A stretch of 64,000 bases of DNA from Paramacrobiotus metropolitanus (GCF_019649055.1 NW_026570243.1:930001-994000); one strand, 5' to 3'; positions 12,516-24,032 are shown, counted from the first letter of the stretch. Translations and numbers: made by a program. Notes: a model not told the origin generated them from the letters alone.

Positions 12516-12672
12516 AGTAGTAGGTGGGATAACATACAGCTCCTAGTGGTCATCTAGCGGAGTTGTGATTACATACAGCTGCTAGTGGTCATCTAGCGGA
12601 GTTGTGACAATAGTAGCCAACTCGGTATTTTGACCGGGTGGAGGGAAGAAGAGCCCGGGGGGGGGTGTTTGT
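12516..12672 (+). repeat. Left terminal inverted repeat of the Polinton
   Basis: About 155 bp, with two direct copies of a roughly 43-bp subunit containing CTAGTGGTCATCTAGCGGAG, then CAACTCGGTATTTTGACCGG and a run of nine G. The inverted counterpart is 33896-34095. Confidence 0.92.
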
Positions 12673-12814
12673 GTAATGTTCTGTCACGTGTAATGTAAGT
12701 AACTACTGCTCGTGATACTGTTCGAGTGGACCGTAAAGTTATCGAAACACAACGTTAGGAAACAGGACCGTCTTGAGTTTTATTCAGCAAGCTTGATTAT
12801 AAAAATATGTGTAA

Positions 12815-14765
12815 CTACGGCAACAAAGTTTTCGGTAGCGACAACTTTTTGCGTTTTACATAGTACTCTGGGGCAACCGCTGTAAAGTCAGCTCCATAAC
12901 CATAATCTAGCCGATGGAAACGTTTACCGCTGAACTCCATACTGGCAACCACACCGATCGGTTGTTCTGCTGGCCACTTCATCAGTTTGGCATACGCTGT
13001 AAAAGAGAACTGGAACATACATGTAGAAACTTGCACGAGCAGTAATGTATATTCAGTATATGTACAAGCCTGTCGACAAATTGAGCATGTCTAAAACCAA
13101 AAGAATGACGAATATGTAATTTACTCGCTATAATTACGTATTCGTTTCCTAATATTATGTACACAACAATATAATGGTGCAGTATACTCAATAAAGCGAC
13201 AGTAGCAAAAGAATGATAGGAATTTACGGGTTACGCATAAAAGTTCATACTCTGGCGCGTTATCCAATAATTTTAAACACACCTGATATTTTCATGAAAA
13301 AGCAAAATAATTTCCTAGCGAAAGGTAGCTAGAAAACTGCCGATGGAGTAAGCACAATGAGACTGCGGTGTGTATCTGTGTAAAGCGATAAACTTAGTGT
13401 ACGAACCATTATTTAAGCGTCAAACTAGTACTAATACCGCTCTACCTGTGCCTTTACATGGTCAGTTTGTCAATCAGCTGGTGCATCATACAACAATTTA
13501 ATAATGGTAACGTGCACTGCGTCATACCTCCATAACGACTCGTATTATACTCGTACTTGTAGCACCCAAGTCCGGCTTCGTTGACGAGTATGGCACACAG
13601 GATTTCGGGCGCTTCGACCGAATGCGACGTCTCAGCAGTTTGCAGTGCGTGTGGAGCTCCAATTCCCGACGTGTAAACTCAACGCATTCACGATCTTGGA
13701 TACCCATGATACAGTAACAGAAAACTGTTCTGGATGCCAAAAACATCGTAACCACTCACATGCAAACTCGAAGGTTACAACCTGTGCACAACAAACAAAA
13801 AAAAGATGACTTATTAAGGAATGGATGTGGTTAATCAGTTCATGATTTGTACCCGTACATTTGTTTGCGTATCATACGTATTCATCTGAATTGGTTTTGA
13901 CCAGCCGTCGAGAGTCGGCTCATGATGTAGCTGTGTGCATTTATTCACCAGTTTCAACTGTTCCACAAATTGACACCAGTCTTAAGCGAAACAGCTGCCG
14001 CTGCTATTATAGTGATAGGCGACTACGAATAGAAGAACAAAATCAGTGAAATTCTCTGGAGTTAGCAGGATAGTGACAGTAACCTTTACTAAAACGGAAT
14101 TTAATTTCATGGTCCAGCCATGAAATAAAAAATGCAGCATGTCTATAAATCGCCAGCACTGGGTTCGAACAGAAGTGCACACGGGTTCTGACACTTTAAT
14201 TAAGGTAACAGAGCAACATACCGTTGTTCAGAACGACAGAGAGCGTATAGTGCCAGGAGCTTCCGGCCATGTAGTAAAAGGGCACGATCACCAGACTGGC
14301 CCTCATGATCTGGTTTAATGCTTCCGGATCACTCAGCTTTGCGTCTCCGATCATATCGTCGAGCTTACCGGGCATTTCGGCCAGACCACCCAGATGCTTT
14401 ATAGCATTTACACCGAAATACACGACCGTATTTGTACTGTTTGTTGTCCCCACGATGACACAGCAAATGATCATGTCGATATGCTCGACATATATTGGAG
14501 GAAAAAGCGGCTTAAAACAGTTGGTAAAGATGTGGCATATCTCCAGTGCCCTTTTACGACTGTATTCTCTTTTGTATGTTACGAAACATTTTTCGACGAC
14601 TTCAGTAACGTTCACGCATACATTTGCGTTACATGCGTACAAATGATGGAATACTTCTACCGCCGAACTGAAAACTGTTTTACACCGATCATTCGATAAG
14701 AACTTATTGGTAAAGCAACTTAAAAGTTCTTTTGACTGCGCCATTTTTGTACACCTGATGTTCAC
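12815..14765 (-). CDS. Unknown multi-exon gene at the left end of the Polinton
   Basis: I do not recognise this gene. The best exon runs from 14765 (or the ATG at 14744) down to 14222, ending at a good GT donor (GTATGT). It encodes about 180 residues with alternating hydrophobic segments (for example MIICCVIVGTTN and ASLVIVPFYYMAGSSWHYTL). A second likely exon lies between about 13781 and 13528 (donor GTATGA), rich in Arg/Lys near HCKLLRRRIRSKRPK. A last exon, 12996-12815, follows the acceptor TTTTACAG and ends in TAG. The intervening exon(s) between 13530 and 14220 and the phases are not resolved. A multipass membrane protein is possible. No standard Polinton core gene matches, so this may be a captured host gene. 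Confidence 0.4.
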
Positions 14766-15302
14766 AAACAGAATAAAACAAGGAAAAGTTAAATTAGAGA
14801 AAATTACAAAAGTTTGTGTGTTTGAATTTAGTGTTGCTTGAGAACGTAACCTTCAAGTAAGATTTTGTTTGTTCACGTTACAGACAACAGAGTACAGTAA
14901 GTGCGAAAATCGAAGTATCAAAAGCTAAAAGCTTAACTTACGTTTTATTGTAGAAGTCGAACAGTAGCAAAAAGAAACGTAGCAGCTGTTTACGCACAAG
15001 TAATATTACGAGTATAATAATAAAGTAACTAGGAAATACGTACTGCTGTTGTTTGCAGACAGTTTCTTGTTATGTTAGTCCTTCCTGTTCATGTTTGATT
15101 AACACCATAATATTCACATGATACAAAAACAAATTCAGGACTTTGTTTACACTTTGCAAAAGTAATAAAACTGCACCATGAGTTATCTTTTTCTGATACT
15201 GTTGCCGTTATATTTGTAAATATTATAAAAAATACCGTAAAAGAAGAAATTTTACCAGCATTTTCAGAGAAAGCAAATTGTAAAAGTAAAACCGTAAATC
15301 AC
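14766..15302. other. Non-coding spacer between two minus-strand genes of the Polinton
   Basis: About 540 bp of AT-rich sequence; I see no gene or repeat in it. Confidence 0.4.
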
Positions 15303-16364
15303 TTAGCAGTTATTTAACGACGCGGAGGCACTTTCGATGTAATAGCTCTTGGTGCTGTATGGCATACTCTGATGGAAGGCCGCACTTCGATGATGTTGAT
15401 AAGCGTATTCCGGGATGAGATCTACGAAAATAAAACATAAATGTTTTCATGACAGTAGAAAATAAAGGAAAACATGGAAAATAGAAGAAATATTACTCCT
15501 TACCACGCAGGTTCAAGATGCCAATGAGTCGCAGCTCAGGGGGGCCGTTGAGAATACGGGTTGTTAATCGCAGGAGGTTTACCAGTTGGGACTCCATTTG
15601 GTGGTGGCGGTTCCCCATCGCAGCCGTCTGATAATACGGTTGCGGTTGTTGAGAAAAGTAGGTGATAGTGTTGTTCGGCGGTGGAGACTCGGGTGAATCA
15701 ACCAGAAGGGGTGAAACGTTCGGTGTTGGACGTACGTATGTGGGAACTGGGGATTCGGATGACCTTTGTGCTACTGGAGAAAGACTCGAGGAAGACAGGA
15801 TGGTACTGGGCGACGGCGGGCTGGAAATCGGGGAATATGACTCCATTGCCTCGGCCACCCGAGCCGCGGTTCTCGGGGACCGGTGTACCACTAAGGCCTG
15901 GGAAGATGAGGAGGGTATGGCACGAGCCCACTGGGGGATTTCCCAATACGGAGGAAGGCTTAAAGAGCTGAGAACTGGTTGACCACTGTGAAGGACTGGC
16001 AGGAGCGGTACGGTGGCGCTGGCTCTTGGTGACACTACGGTTGATGGTACGGCAACTGCTGCTGACATTGGTCTGAATGGACTCACCGTACGGGAAGCTG
16101 CTGACGGAGGGAGCCAGGAACGTAGCATTTGGAGGAACTCTTGCGTCAGGTGAAGGTTGGGAGGAGAGGATACGATGGCACCTGATAAACTAACCTCGCG
16201 GTGGGGGGCAGTGGGTGGAGACCCCGTGGTGGAATGCAGTAAGGTGTCGGGGGGCGATGGTGGGTCGTACGGCGAACATATGGACGATGAAATGGCGCGT
16301 TCCGATTGTCCATGGCAAGGACGGTTAGGACACCGTATAGCGTGAGCAAGACTACTGTATACAT
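15303..16364 (-). CDS. Ser/Pro-rich, possibly secreted protein encoded in the Polinton
   Basis: A long exon (16364 to 15504) and a short last exon (15421-15303) join in phase across a GTAAGG donor and TTCGTAG acceptor. The ATG at 16364 lies about 70 bp from a TATATAAAG box on the same strand (16442-16434). It opens a frame with a signal-peptide-like start, MYTVVLLTLYGVLTVLA, followed by a Pro/Arg-rich stretch. The 211-codon frame that starts at 16128 lies in a different frame from that ATG, so there is a frame break or unrecognised splice around 16130-16330. The C-terminal part is mostly Ser and Pro with SQQPQPYYQ-like segments, then a short helix and YAYQHHRSAAFHQSMPY. No family is recognised. 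Possible roles are a surface or entry-associated protein, which is only a guess from the leader and composition. Confidence 0.45.
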
Positions 16365-16433
16365 CTTGTACTAATGTGCTTAAATTGTTCTAAGAAACAA
16401 CAAACGGACCGAAGATCTCACCCTCGGTTGATT

Positions 16434-16580
16434 CTTTATATACCGGGAGAGATAACCGAAACCGATTCATTTTTTGTACGAGATAATCGGTTTTGATTAA
16501 TTGCACTTGATGTTGCTTAGCACCAGATAATCAAAAACGATTACCCCTAAAAATGAGCCAAAATCCTGGAGGATATAAAA
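16434..16580. promoter_or_regulatory. Bidirectional promoter 1: three TAATC-N6-GATTA palindromes between divergent TATA boxes
   Basis: Palindromic 16-mers at 16453-16468, 16484-16499 and 16528-16543. TATATAAAG on the minus strand at 16442-16434 faces the Ser/Pro-rich gene, and TATAAAA on the plus strand at 16574-16580 lies 56 bp before the ATG of the next gene. Confidence 0.75.
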
Positions 16581-16629
16581 GGTCACCAGAAACAATGACA
16601 CTTTGTGACCTTTCGTTTTCGCATAAAAG

Positions 16630-17991
16630 ATGGATGAACTAGATGAATTTTTTGCATCGCTTAACAGTACGGTAAATGATCCGCCTTCCTCTGGCAATGC
16701 AGGGGGAGGAATTGACTACAATTGGCTGGATAACTTATGCAGTGAAATTAACGAGTCCTTGTGCTCTCAAGAACCTCGTACAGCACTCGCTTTGCCTTCG
16801 GCCAACCCGGTTAATCACATCGTTGAAGAATCTACTACCGATTATGGTTGGTTGGATGAATGGATGAAAGAAGTGAACTTATCAAACTTTCCAGAGTTAG
16901 GTGAGGCCTGGCAGCAGCAATAAGATAATAAAAAACAGTTTCTTAACACCCAACAGGTAATATTAATTTCAGTAAAAAATATCTAATATTATTAAATCCT
17001 TCACAGGCGATTTTTCTACCATCAATTTTGAGTTTTCGGGAGATTCGGATGCACCAGCCGATACCACGGACGGTACGTTTCTGGTCGATCAGAACGGAGG
17101 GCAACACAACAATGCTGCAGCAATTCAGCAGCAGAACACCGTGGCAGAATTCTTTCATGAACGTAAGACCCACAATCCGATAAATAATACTAAATTAAAT
17201 ATAAAAAAAAATCAGAGAATAATCATAGGATTAATAGAATTTCATAAATTTTAAAAAACGAACGTATTACAAAAATTTTAAAAATTATAAATCAAATTTT
17301 AAAGATGATAAGAATAAATAACAAAAAAAATTGTCCTGTTTACAGAGCAGTACATGGACGTCGAGGAACAGTTTGCTGTCAGCTGCGCGCCTGAAGACCG
17401 GACTACGAGTAAGTATTATTAAATAAATATTTAGTTTTATGATTAATCTATCTGGATTTTTGTTTAGACAGCGAGGCTGTCTCCTACGATTTCAGCGCGC
17501 CGTCTACCGTCACCGTTGTGGGCCAAGGGCAAGCTGGCGGAAATTGGGTGTCCGAAGCGGTCGCCCTGACGCTGATAGATCCTCCCTCCCGTGTCTGGGT
17601 GCGGACTAATCAAGAAGCCAGCCATCACGAACTGATTCCTCTTCAGCTGCGCCAGGTTCCATGGGATGTGGAGGCGGAAAACCTCCTGATGTACTTTGGA
17701 GGCGACATCAATTGGACTGGCTGGTTTAGCCACGCGATGTTGGTATTTTTCACCAAGCGCAGTATTCTGGAAATAACTCGAGAAGAGCTACAGATTTTGT
17801 TAAAATACCTGTTTGATGGTGGATGGCAGCATGATGCTGTGCATGCCGTCGACGCAACCAATGGTAAAGATGTGCCGGTGCCACCGTATCGCCGCTTTAG
17901 CCGCACCCTTATCGCGTGGTACAAAAATTTTGCAGCTGGGACTAAGCGGGGGCAAAAGTTGGTAACATCATTTGACTCTGACCCGTGTTAA
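16630..17991 (+). CDS. Acidic-N-terminus protein, candidate Polinton transcription regulator
   Basis: Four exons join in phase to 337 residues: 16630-16900, 17007-17162, 17346-17408 and 17468-17991. The N-terminal 150 residues are acidic and low in complexity. They contain a twofold repeat, DYNWLDNLCSEIN and DYGWLDEWMKEVN, whose mix of acidic, aromatic and leucine residues resembles acidic transactivation motifs. The last exon encodes a compact C-terminal domain of about 170 residues (from TVTVVGQGQAGGNW to LVTSFDSDPC) rich in Trp and with several basic residues; I do not recognise its fold. The gene is intact, has its own TATA box and palindrome array, and is placed first on the plus strand, just before the polymerase. 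A role as the activator that reads the TAATC palindromes is inference only. It could equally be a replication accessory protein. Confidence 0.65.
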
Positions 17992-18186
17992 TCATTTTAA
18001 TACGTTTGAAGGTTCCGTCAATATCAATCTCGCAGCTGTAGAGTCTTTACTGAAGCAACAGCCTGTACTCTCTGTGCTTTTAACGGATAATGTGGTAGTT
18101 CCTGGGCTGTTTTAACCAGGGTCTGTTTTCTAAAACGATGATGTTGCAACCATAATATTGAGGCGTGAAAACAAAACGTCAAAAGA

Positions 18187-18412
18187 TGATCGGATACGAT
18201 TACCCGCATCTCTACGATCACTAGTAGTACAAAAAAATAATCGGTTCTGGTTATCCTTACTCTACGCTACTATTACTGGTAGTACAAAAAGATAATCAGT
18301 TTTGATTATCCAGTTGACTGAGTTGTACAAGATGTAATCGGTTTTGATTACCTGTATTACAAAAGCTGTTTTGGGAGATAATCAAAATCAATTATGTGTC
18401 CTGGTATAAAAG
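18187..18412 (+). promoter_or_regulatory. Promoter 2: five TAATC-N6-GATTA-type palindromes plus TATA box before DNA polymerase
   Basis: Palindromes at 18187-18202, 18238-18253, 18293-18308, 18335-18350 and 18379-18394. TATAAAAG at 18405-18412 lies about 60 bp before the polymerase ATG. Confidence 0.75.
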
Positions 18413-18466
18413 AACTCTCCCGCAAGATGAAATTCATAGTATTCTGTCTTTTGTTCTTTCAAAATC

Positions 18467-21400
18467 ATGGATGACCTTAACAACGATATTCCATATGCTG
18501 TGGAAGATTTCATTAACGTTGAATGTACTGGTGAGAAATTTTCCAAAAAATACGGGTTACATTTCAAGTGTTTTTCTGTAAAAGTGTCTGAGCTGGAGAA
18601 ATTACCTTTTTCGGATGTGCCTATTGTTATAACCCAGATTTTAGAGAACATACTAGACACGCTCCTGGAAGATGTCGGACCGAGTGAAATGGTCAGGATG
18701 CGCTTAGATTCAAAATGCCTGAGCCGACCAATTTGGACACCACCAATCCAGCGGTCGCAACTGACGGTGGACCGGTGGATGGCGGTGGTCGCTCGTGTGT
18801 TACACTCTTACGAAGAGTTCGTTATTGATGAGTCTTTTGAGATCTCCCTTCAAGATACGGATATTCCTAAAGGTAAGTGTAATCGTGAGGTTCCTGCTTT
18901 ACTACGGAGACGACTGGAAAAGATGAGGTCAGTGGTGGTTATCAAAAATTCGGACGAGATTTGCCTTGCCCGCGCCTTAGTTATTGGGAAGGCTCATGCT
19001 GACGAAAACAAGAACCTTTATCGGAAGTTATTACGAGGGCAAAAACTACAAACCAAAGAAGCTCAGTGCCTGATATACCGAGCGGGTTTCACCGAACAAG
19101 AATTCAATCTTCGACACCTGCATAAATTCCAAGAAATTTTACATCAATATCAGATTATTGTTGTCAGTGTGGATCACGCGAATTTAATTGTCTTCAAAGG
19201 TCCCTCACAGAAGAAAAAGATTATTCTGCTGCATCACGACCGTCATTTCGACTTGCTGAATTCCCTACCAGCATTTTTCCAGAAAAGATATTGGTGCTAT
19301 TCGTGCGACAAAGGATACTCGAACCGAGAAAACCATCGCTGTTCTAACATTTGCAAGGCTTGCCTTCGATCCACATGCCTATCGGATTCGAGGACTATGG
19401 TCCATTGCAATGATTGCAACCGCGACTTTTCGGCTCGGACGGCTACACACAGCACAAACAAGCGGCTACAAAGGGCAAGCCATCTCAAAAAAGTATTTGC
19501 GGTACGGTGTTTGTTTGCAAGAAGTGTCTACGGATAGTCTCGATGAAACGAAGAAAGCCTGGAAACACTCACCAATGTGGAGAAGTGTTCTGCAAAACCT
19601 GTCAAATTCATAACCTACCGCTGTCGCACCAGTGCTACATGAAACCACACAAGATTGATGCCGACGAACTGGAAACTGAATGCGAACGCGGATTTTTTGT
19701 ACTTTGACTTTGAAACCTATGTTGAGAAAGACGGAACTCTGGTACCAAATCTAGCTGTAAGCTCTAATATAATGCTATATCCTTCGTAGAAACGGTATAT
19801 TACTTTGTATTTTAACTGGTTCTAGGTGGTGCAGACGACAACGGTTGTGAATGGGTCTTCCCTGAAGAAAATACACCTCTCAGCGGTGATATCACGAACG
19901 AGTTGTGTGCCTTTCTGTTCAGTGAAAAACACCGGGACCATTTCATTATTGCGCATAATTTTAAGGTGCTAATTCAGTTGCCAATTCTGTTTTAAATCAA
20001 CCTAATTTATTTAACTGACGGCATTTTTCTTGCAGTCTTTCGATGGATACTTCATTCTTAATTGGATACTTAAAAACGGCATCGTTCCGAAAGTTATTCT
20101 GAATGGTGGAAAAATACTGCAGCTTGACGTGCCCCAGCTGAACATCCGGTTTCGAGACAGTATTAATTATAATCCTCAAAGTCTGGCAAAATGGCCAGCC
20201 ACGTTTGGCTTACCAGAAATTAGCAAAGGAACGTTCCCGCACCGGTTTAACCGGAGAGAAAACTGGGATCAGGTGGTTCCATTCCCAACACTGGATGATT
20301 ACGGGTACCAATCTATGAACAGCAAAACGAAAGAGTCTTTTGAACGATGGTATGAAAAAGAAAAGCAGGAAAAGAATAACCTATTCGATTTCCGAGAAGA
20401 ATTCGTCAATTATTGTAAGATGGACGTTACGGTTCTTCGGCTGTGATGCCAACAATTTCGAAAGCTCTTTCAAGAAATAAGCCAAGGTCTGTGCCCGTTT
20501 GTCTCCTCATTAACCATTGCCGGACTGTGCAATCGATATTGGCGATCTTTCATGTTGAAACCCGAACAAATTGGATTATTGCCTCATGGACTGAACGCTC
20601 GAAATCGGCACCAGTCAGTAAAGGCAAAGAAATGGTTATCGTGGGTCGAAGAGGAATCCAACCGCCCCGTGCAGTCTGGGATAAACAGTTCCGAATACAG
20701 AGTGGGACCCTACTACGTCGACGGTTATTGTCAGGATATCAACATGGTGTACGAGTTTTACGGTTGCCTATTCCATGGCTGTCCAAAGTGCGTTGCGCCT
20801 ACAACGATGCACCCGTTCCGCAACCTGCCTATGTGCGACATTTATAAAGAAACTATGGACCGAGAAGAATACATACGAAAACAGGGCTACGGTCTCACTA
20901 GCATTTGGGAGCACAACTATGACGAGGAGCTAAAATCAAATCCCGACATGAGAGCTTTTGTTTCGCGTTTACATTTTACCGAACGACTGGACCCCGCAAT
21001 GCTTTTTATGGAGGAAGAACAAACGCTGTGAAGCTCCTTCATCAAGTGGCTGCATATGAGCAGATCTGCTACTTTGACGTCAATAGCGAGTACCCATTCG
21101 TTAACAAAAACAGGCGTTATCCTGTTGGACATCCCATTATAATTACAAAGAATTTCCAGGATATACGGTCCTACTTCGGTGTGGTTTCGTGTGAAGTTTT
21201 ACCACCTGGAGACCTGCAGTATCCTGTTTTACCTTATCGTTCTGGTGGTAAGCTAACGTTTCCTCTGTGCCGAACTTGTATGGAAAAGCATCTGAACACC
21301 AAATGTCAGCACGCTGACTGTGAGCGTAGTATTACTGGCACCTGGTGTACACCGGAGATTCAGAAAGCTTTGGACAATGGGTACAGTATTGTGAGGATCT

Positions 21401-22512
21401 TTGAAGTATGGCACTTCGACAAGCATGAAGATCATCTGTTCGAAAACTACATCAATCAATTCCTCAAACTGAAAACCGAGGCCAGCGGTTGGCCGGCTGA
21501 AGTCCAAACTCCAAAGTGAGCAAGAGAAGCGGAAATATATTAAAGATTTCAAGGAACATGAAAACGTTGACTTGGAATACAATAGAATCAGTCCAAATCC
21601 TGGTCTGAGAGCACTGGCAAAATTATGTCTGAACAGGTAAACGTTTGGAAAGATGCCGTTATTTTTAGTTATTAATATTTTATTTTCAGTTTTCGGGGCC
21701 GGCTTGGAATGGAGGACAACAAACTGAACACCATGTACATCAGCGAACCGGAGAAATTTTACGACATGCTGCTGTCTGGAAAGCGTCACGTCCATTCATA
21801 TGACCTTTTTACGGAAGATGTTGTACAAATAACGTACACCACTGAAAACGAATTCGTTGATCGTAACCCAAACACAAATGTTATTTTGGCGGCGTAAGTA
21901 AAAATATGTCTTCTTTCAATAAAAAAATTTAATTAAATCTGAGTTTTTACGTTATTTTAGATTTACAACGTGCTGGGCACGGTTGCATCTGCTAAAATTT
22001 ATGGAGATGGTGGAAGGCCGTTTACTGTACTTTGATACAGGTTCGCCGCCCCGGTCGTCTGTTTGTCAATAAATGATAAATATTTATCCTATAAACTTTT
22101 ATTAGATTCAATATTTTTTGTGACTCGGCCCGGACTTACGGACCCACCTACTGGTATTTTTCTTGGCGACCTGACGAACGAGCTAAAACCTGGACAACAT
22201 ATTGTGGAGTTTGTCAGTTTGGGAGCAAAGACCTATGCATACGTCACCAACGATGGACAAAGTGTGGTAAAAGTTAAAGGATTTACCATTAATGGACGAA
22301 CCAGCGAAAAACTTAATTTTAAAATGATGTTAGACATGCTGGCAAACCGCAGCGTTGTCAATGTGGATTATCCTGATATTTTGCAACGCAACAAGTCTAA
22401 AATGACTATTCATAATACGAGCATGGTCAAACGATTTCAAGTAACGTATGACAAAAGACGAATAGTTTATGATCAGTATAATACCGTTCCGTATGGATAC
22501 AAGGTTGCTTAG
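18467..22512 (+). CDS. polB: Protein-primed family B DNA polymerase of the Polinton (multiple introns, frame-broken)
   Basis: This replicates the element's DNA from its ends. The N-terminal third has paired Cys/His clusters (CYSCDKGYSN, CKACLRSTC, CNDCNRDF, CKKCLRI, CGEVFCKTC) typical of Polinton polymerases. The 3'-5' exonuclease motifs follow: FDFETYVEKDG, AHNF joined across an intron to SFDGYFIL, and YCKMDV. The polymerase motifs are DVNSEYP (motif A), KLCLNS joined to FRGRLG (motif B) and YFDTDS (motif C). Motif C is split by the intron at about 22041-22105 and is restored by splicing. Other introns: about 19756-19828, 19966-20036, 21640-21689 and 21896-21960. The frame is broken near 19,428, 19,693, 19,838, 21,002 and 21,510, and an in-frame TGA stands at 20444-20446. 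Several breaks lie in homopolymer runs, so they may be assembly errors. As read, no full-length product is possible. Confidence 0.92.
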
Positions 22513-22585
22513 AGCAATGATTTATTAAATTCATCGATCATTTCCTGAATCTCATGTACCGCTTCCGCTAACTAAGCAAACTGTT

Positions 22586-23471
22586 TCAGTCCCAAAAATT
22601 ACATTTACCCGATGGAAAAAGCACTGCACGGCCAACATTGAGTTTAACGGCCAGACCACTGAACAGTTCAGGCGTATATTCCAAACGAAAGTACGTACTA
22701 AATTTTTCAATATGCAAACGGTAAGAAAATGCATGATTACCAACAATATTTACTACACGGTAGTTGGTAACAATACAGGTAACACCAATACTAGCCAGAA
22801 TTTCGGCAAAGTGCTGCACTAGCTCGCGAGCTTCAGGCTCAGACCGCGCACCATTTACGGTAATCTTACCATTGCGGTACAGCTGGCAGTGAGCTTTGTA
22901 GGGCAAAAGGATTCGAAGGAGCAGTCCGGAAAACTTTGGGGAATGTACTGTGCCATCGGAAGAAGTTCTTCAATTTTCCTCAGGTCCAGGGTAGTGTTTA
23001 AATCCGCAACGGCAACAACATTGGTGATTTTGGGCATCGCAGTGGTACCACAGGGCGAAGCGGACGGCTTTGCGTAGAGTTGAGACGGGAGCGAGGTAAG
23101 CTTATGATACGGTGGGCAGCCCAGGGATTCCAAATTTCTTACTACCGGTAAGTACTGTTCTAACAACCGGCCCTTTTCAAGCCCCTTGGCGAAAAAACGC
23201 ACTTGGCTGGGTCGACCAATTCGTCGGAAGACGTCCTCCAAGGCGCAGGTCACTTGATTATGTCGATATTCTCCTTCCGTGTTCCACAGTAGGCCGTGTG
23301 AGTGGCGCGCTTGTCTTTTCAGTTCGGCGATGTGCTGGTTTGCAAAACGTGGTAGCGTAAACGTGTACAGGTTTGTTCCGCTTTGTCCGGGCAGTAAAAG
23401 GCGAGCTGTTTGATGTATTTACCGCCATTGATAACGAACCAGTCGGTATCCAGTATGCAAGGCGTAGCCAT
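22586..23471 (-). CDS. TATA-binding-protein-like protein fused to an uncharacterised N-terminal domain
   Basis: The gene runs from the ATG at 23471 to a stop at 22586. The C-terminal half follows the TBP core closely. First repeat: PKITNVVAVADLNTTLDLRK then YIPQSFPDC and YRNGKITVNGARSEPEA. Second repeat: YRVVNIVGNHAFSY then YTPELFSGL and FPSGKC. The protein ends right after the second FPSGK, so the last TBP strand and helix are missing. The N-terminal half (DTDWFVINGGKYIKQLAFYC, then NLESLGCPPYHKL) looks like an RNase-H/DEDD-like domain common in unannotated invertebrate mobile-element proteins. That assignment is weaker. The frame is broken near 23,370 and near 22,912. TBP binds TATA boxes and nucleates RNA polymerase II (or I/III) initiation, and the element's promoters hold canonical TATA boxes. 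I know of no standard Polinton gene of this type. Confidence 0.75.
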
Positions 23472-23626
23472 TTCTACTACAATAAAAGCAGCAAAAAATA
23501 AAGTGAAGAATTATTTAATAAAGCAACCAAAACAAGCTTGCCTTTGTGCAAATGATGCGTTCCTTTTGAGAGCTGATTCATTACACTCGTACTTGTAGTA
23601 CTAAACACATTTTGTACTAGTAGAAG

Positions 23627-23965
23627 TAATCAGAAACGATTATCTTTCGTACATAATCGAAACCGATTATACAGATAATCGAAACCGATTATACAGATAA
23701 TCAAAATTGGTTATACAGATAATCAAAACTGGTTATACAGGTAATTAAATACGGTTATGCAGATAATCAAAACCGATTATGCAGATAATCAAAACTGGTT
23801 ATACAGGTAATCGAAACCGGTTATACAGATAATCAATACCGGTTATACAGGTAATCAGAAACGATTATCTTCTGTACGAGTAGAGGTAATCCAAAACGAT
23901 TACCTACGTCCTCACGAAATATGGAAGTACGATTACCAAGCAAGCGGCGGTGACCCTATATAAAG
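23627..23965 (+). promoter_or_regulatory. Promoter 3: twelve TAATC-N6-GATTA palindromes at about 22-bp period plus TATA box
   Basis: Units of the form TAATCGAAACCGATTA (many with GGTTA as right half) run from 23627 to 23902. Most start 22 bp apart with a TACAGA linker, so they sit on nearly the same helical face. TATATAAAG at 23957-23965 lies about 70 bp before the ATG at 24033. Confidence 0.8.
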
Positions 23966-24032
23966 TCGGTGCTGTAGCGTAGTCTCACGAACAGTTGTTT
24001 TTACTTTTCTTTCCTAACTTTGATTTCTCCAC

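Noticed and set aside
12645-12667. Run of nine G as a possible quadruplex or replication signal
   Set aside because: It is simply part of both terminal repeats; no further evidence of function.
15662-15982. Plus-strand open frames opposite the Ser/Pro-rich gene
   Set aside because: They are shadows of the GC-rich minus-strand coding sequence; splice sites and promoter support the minus strand only.
23627-23902. CRISPR-like appearance of the regularly spaced repeats
   Set aside because: Repeats are 16-bp palindromes with short constant linkers, not unique spacers, and the setting is a eukaryotic promoter.
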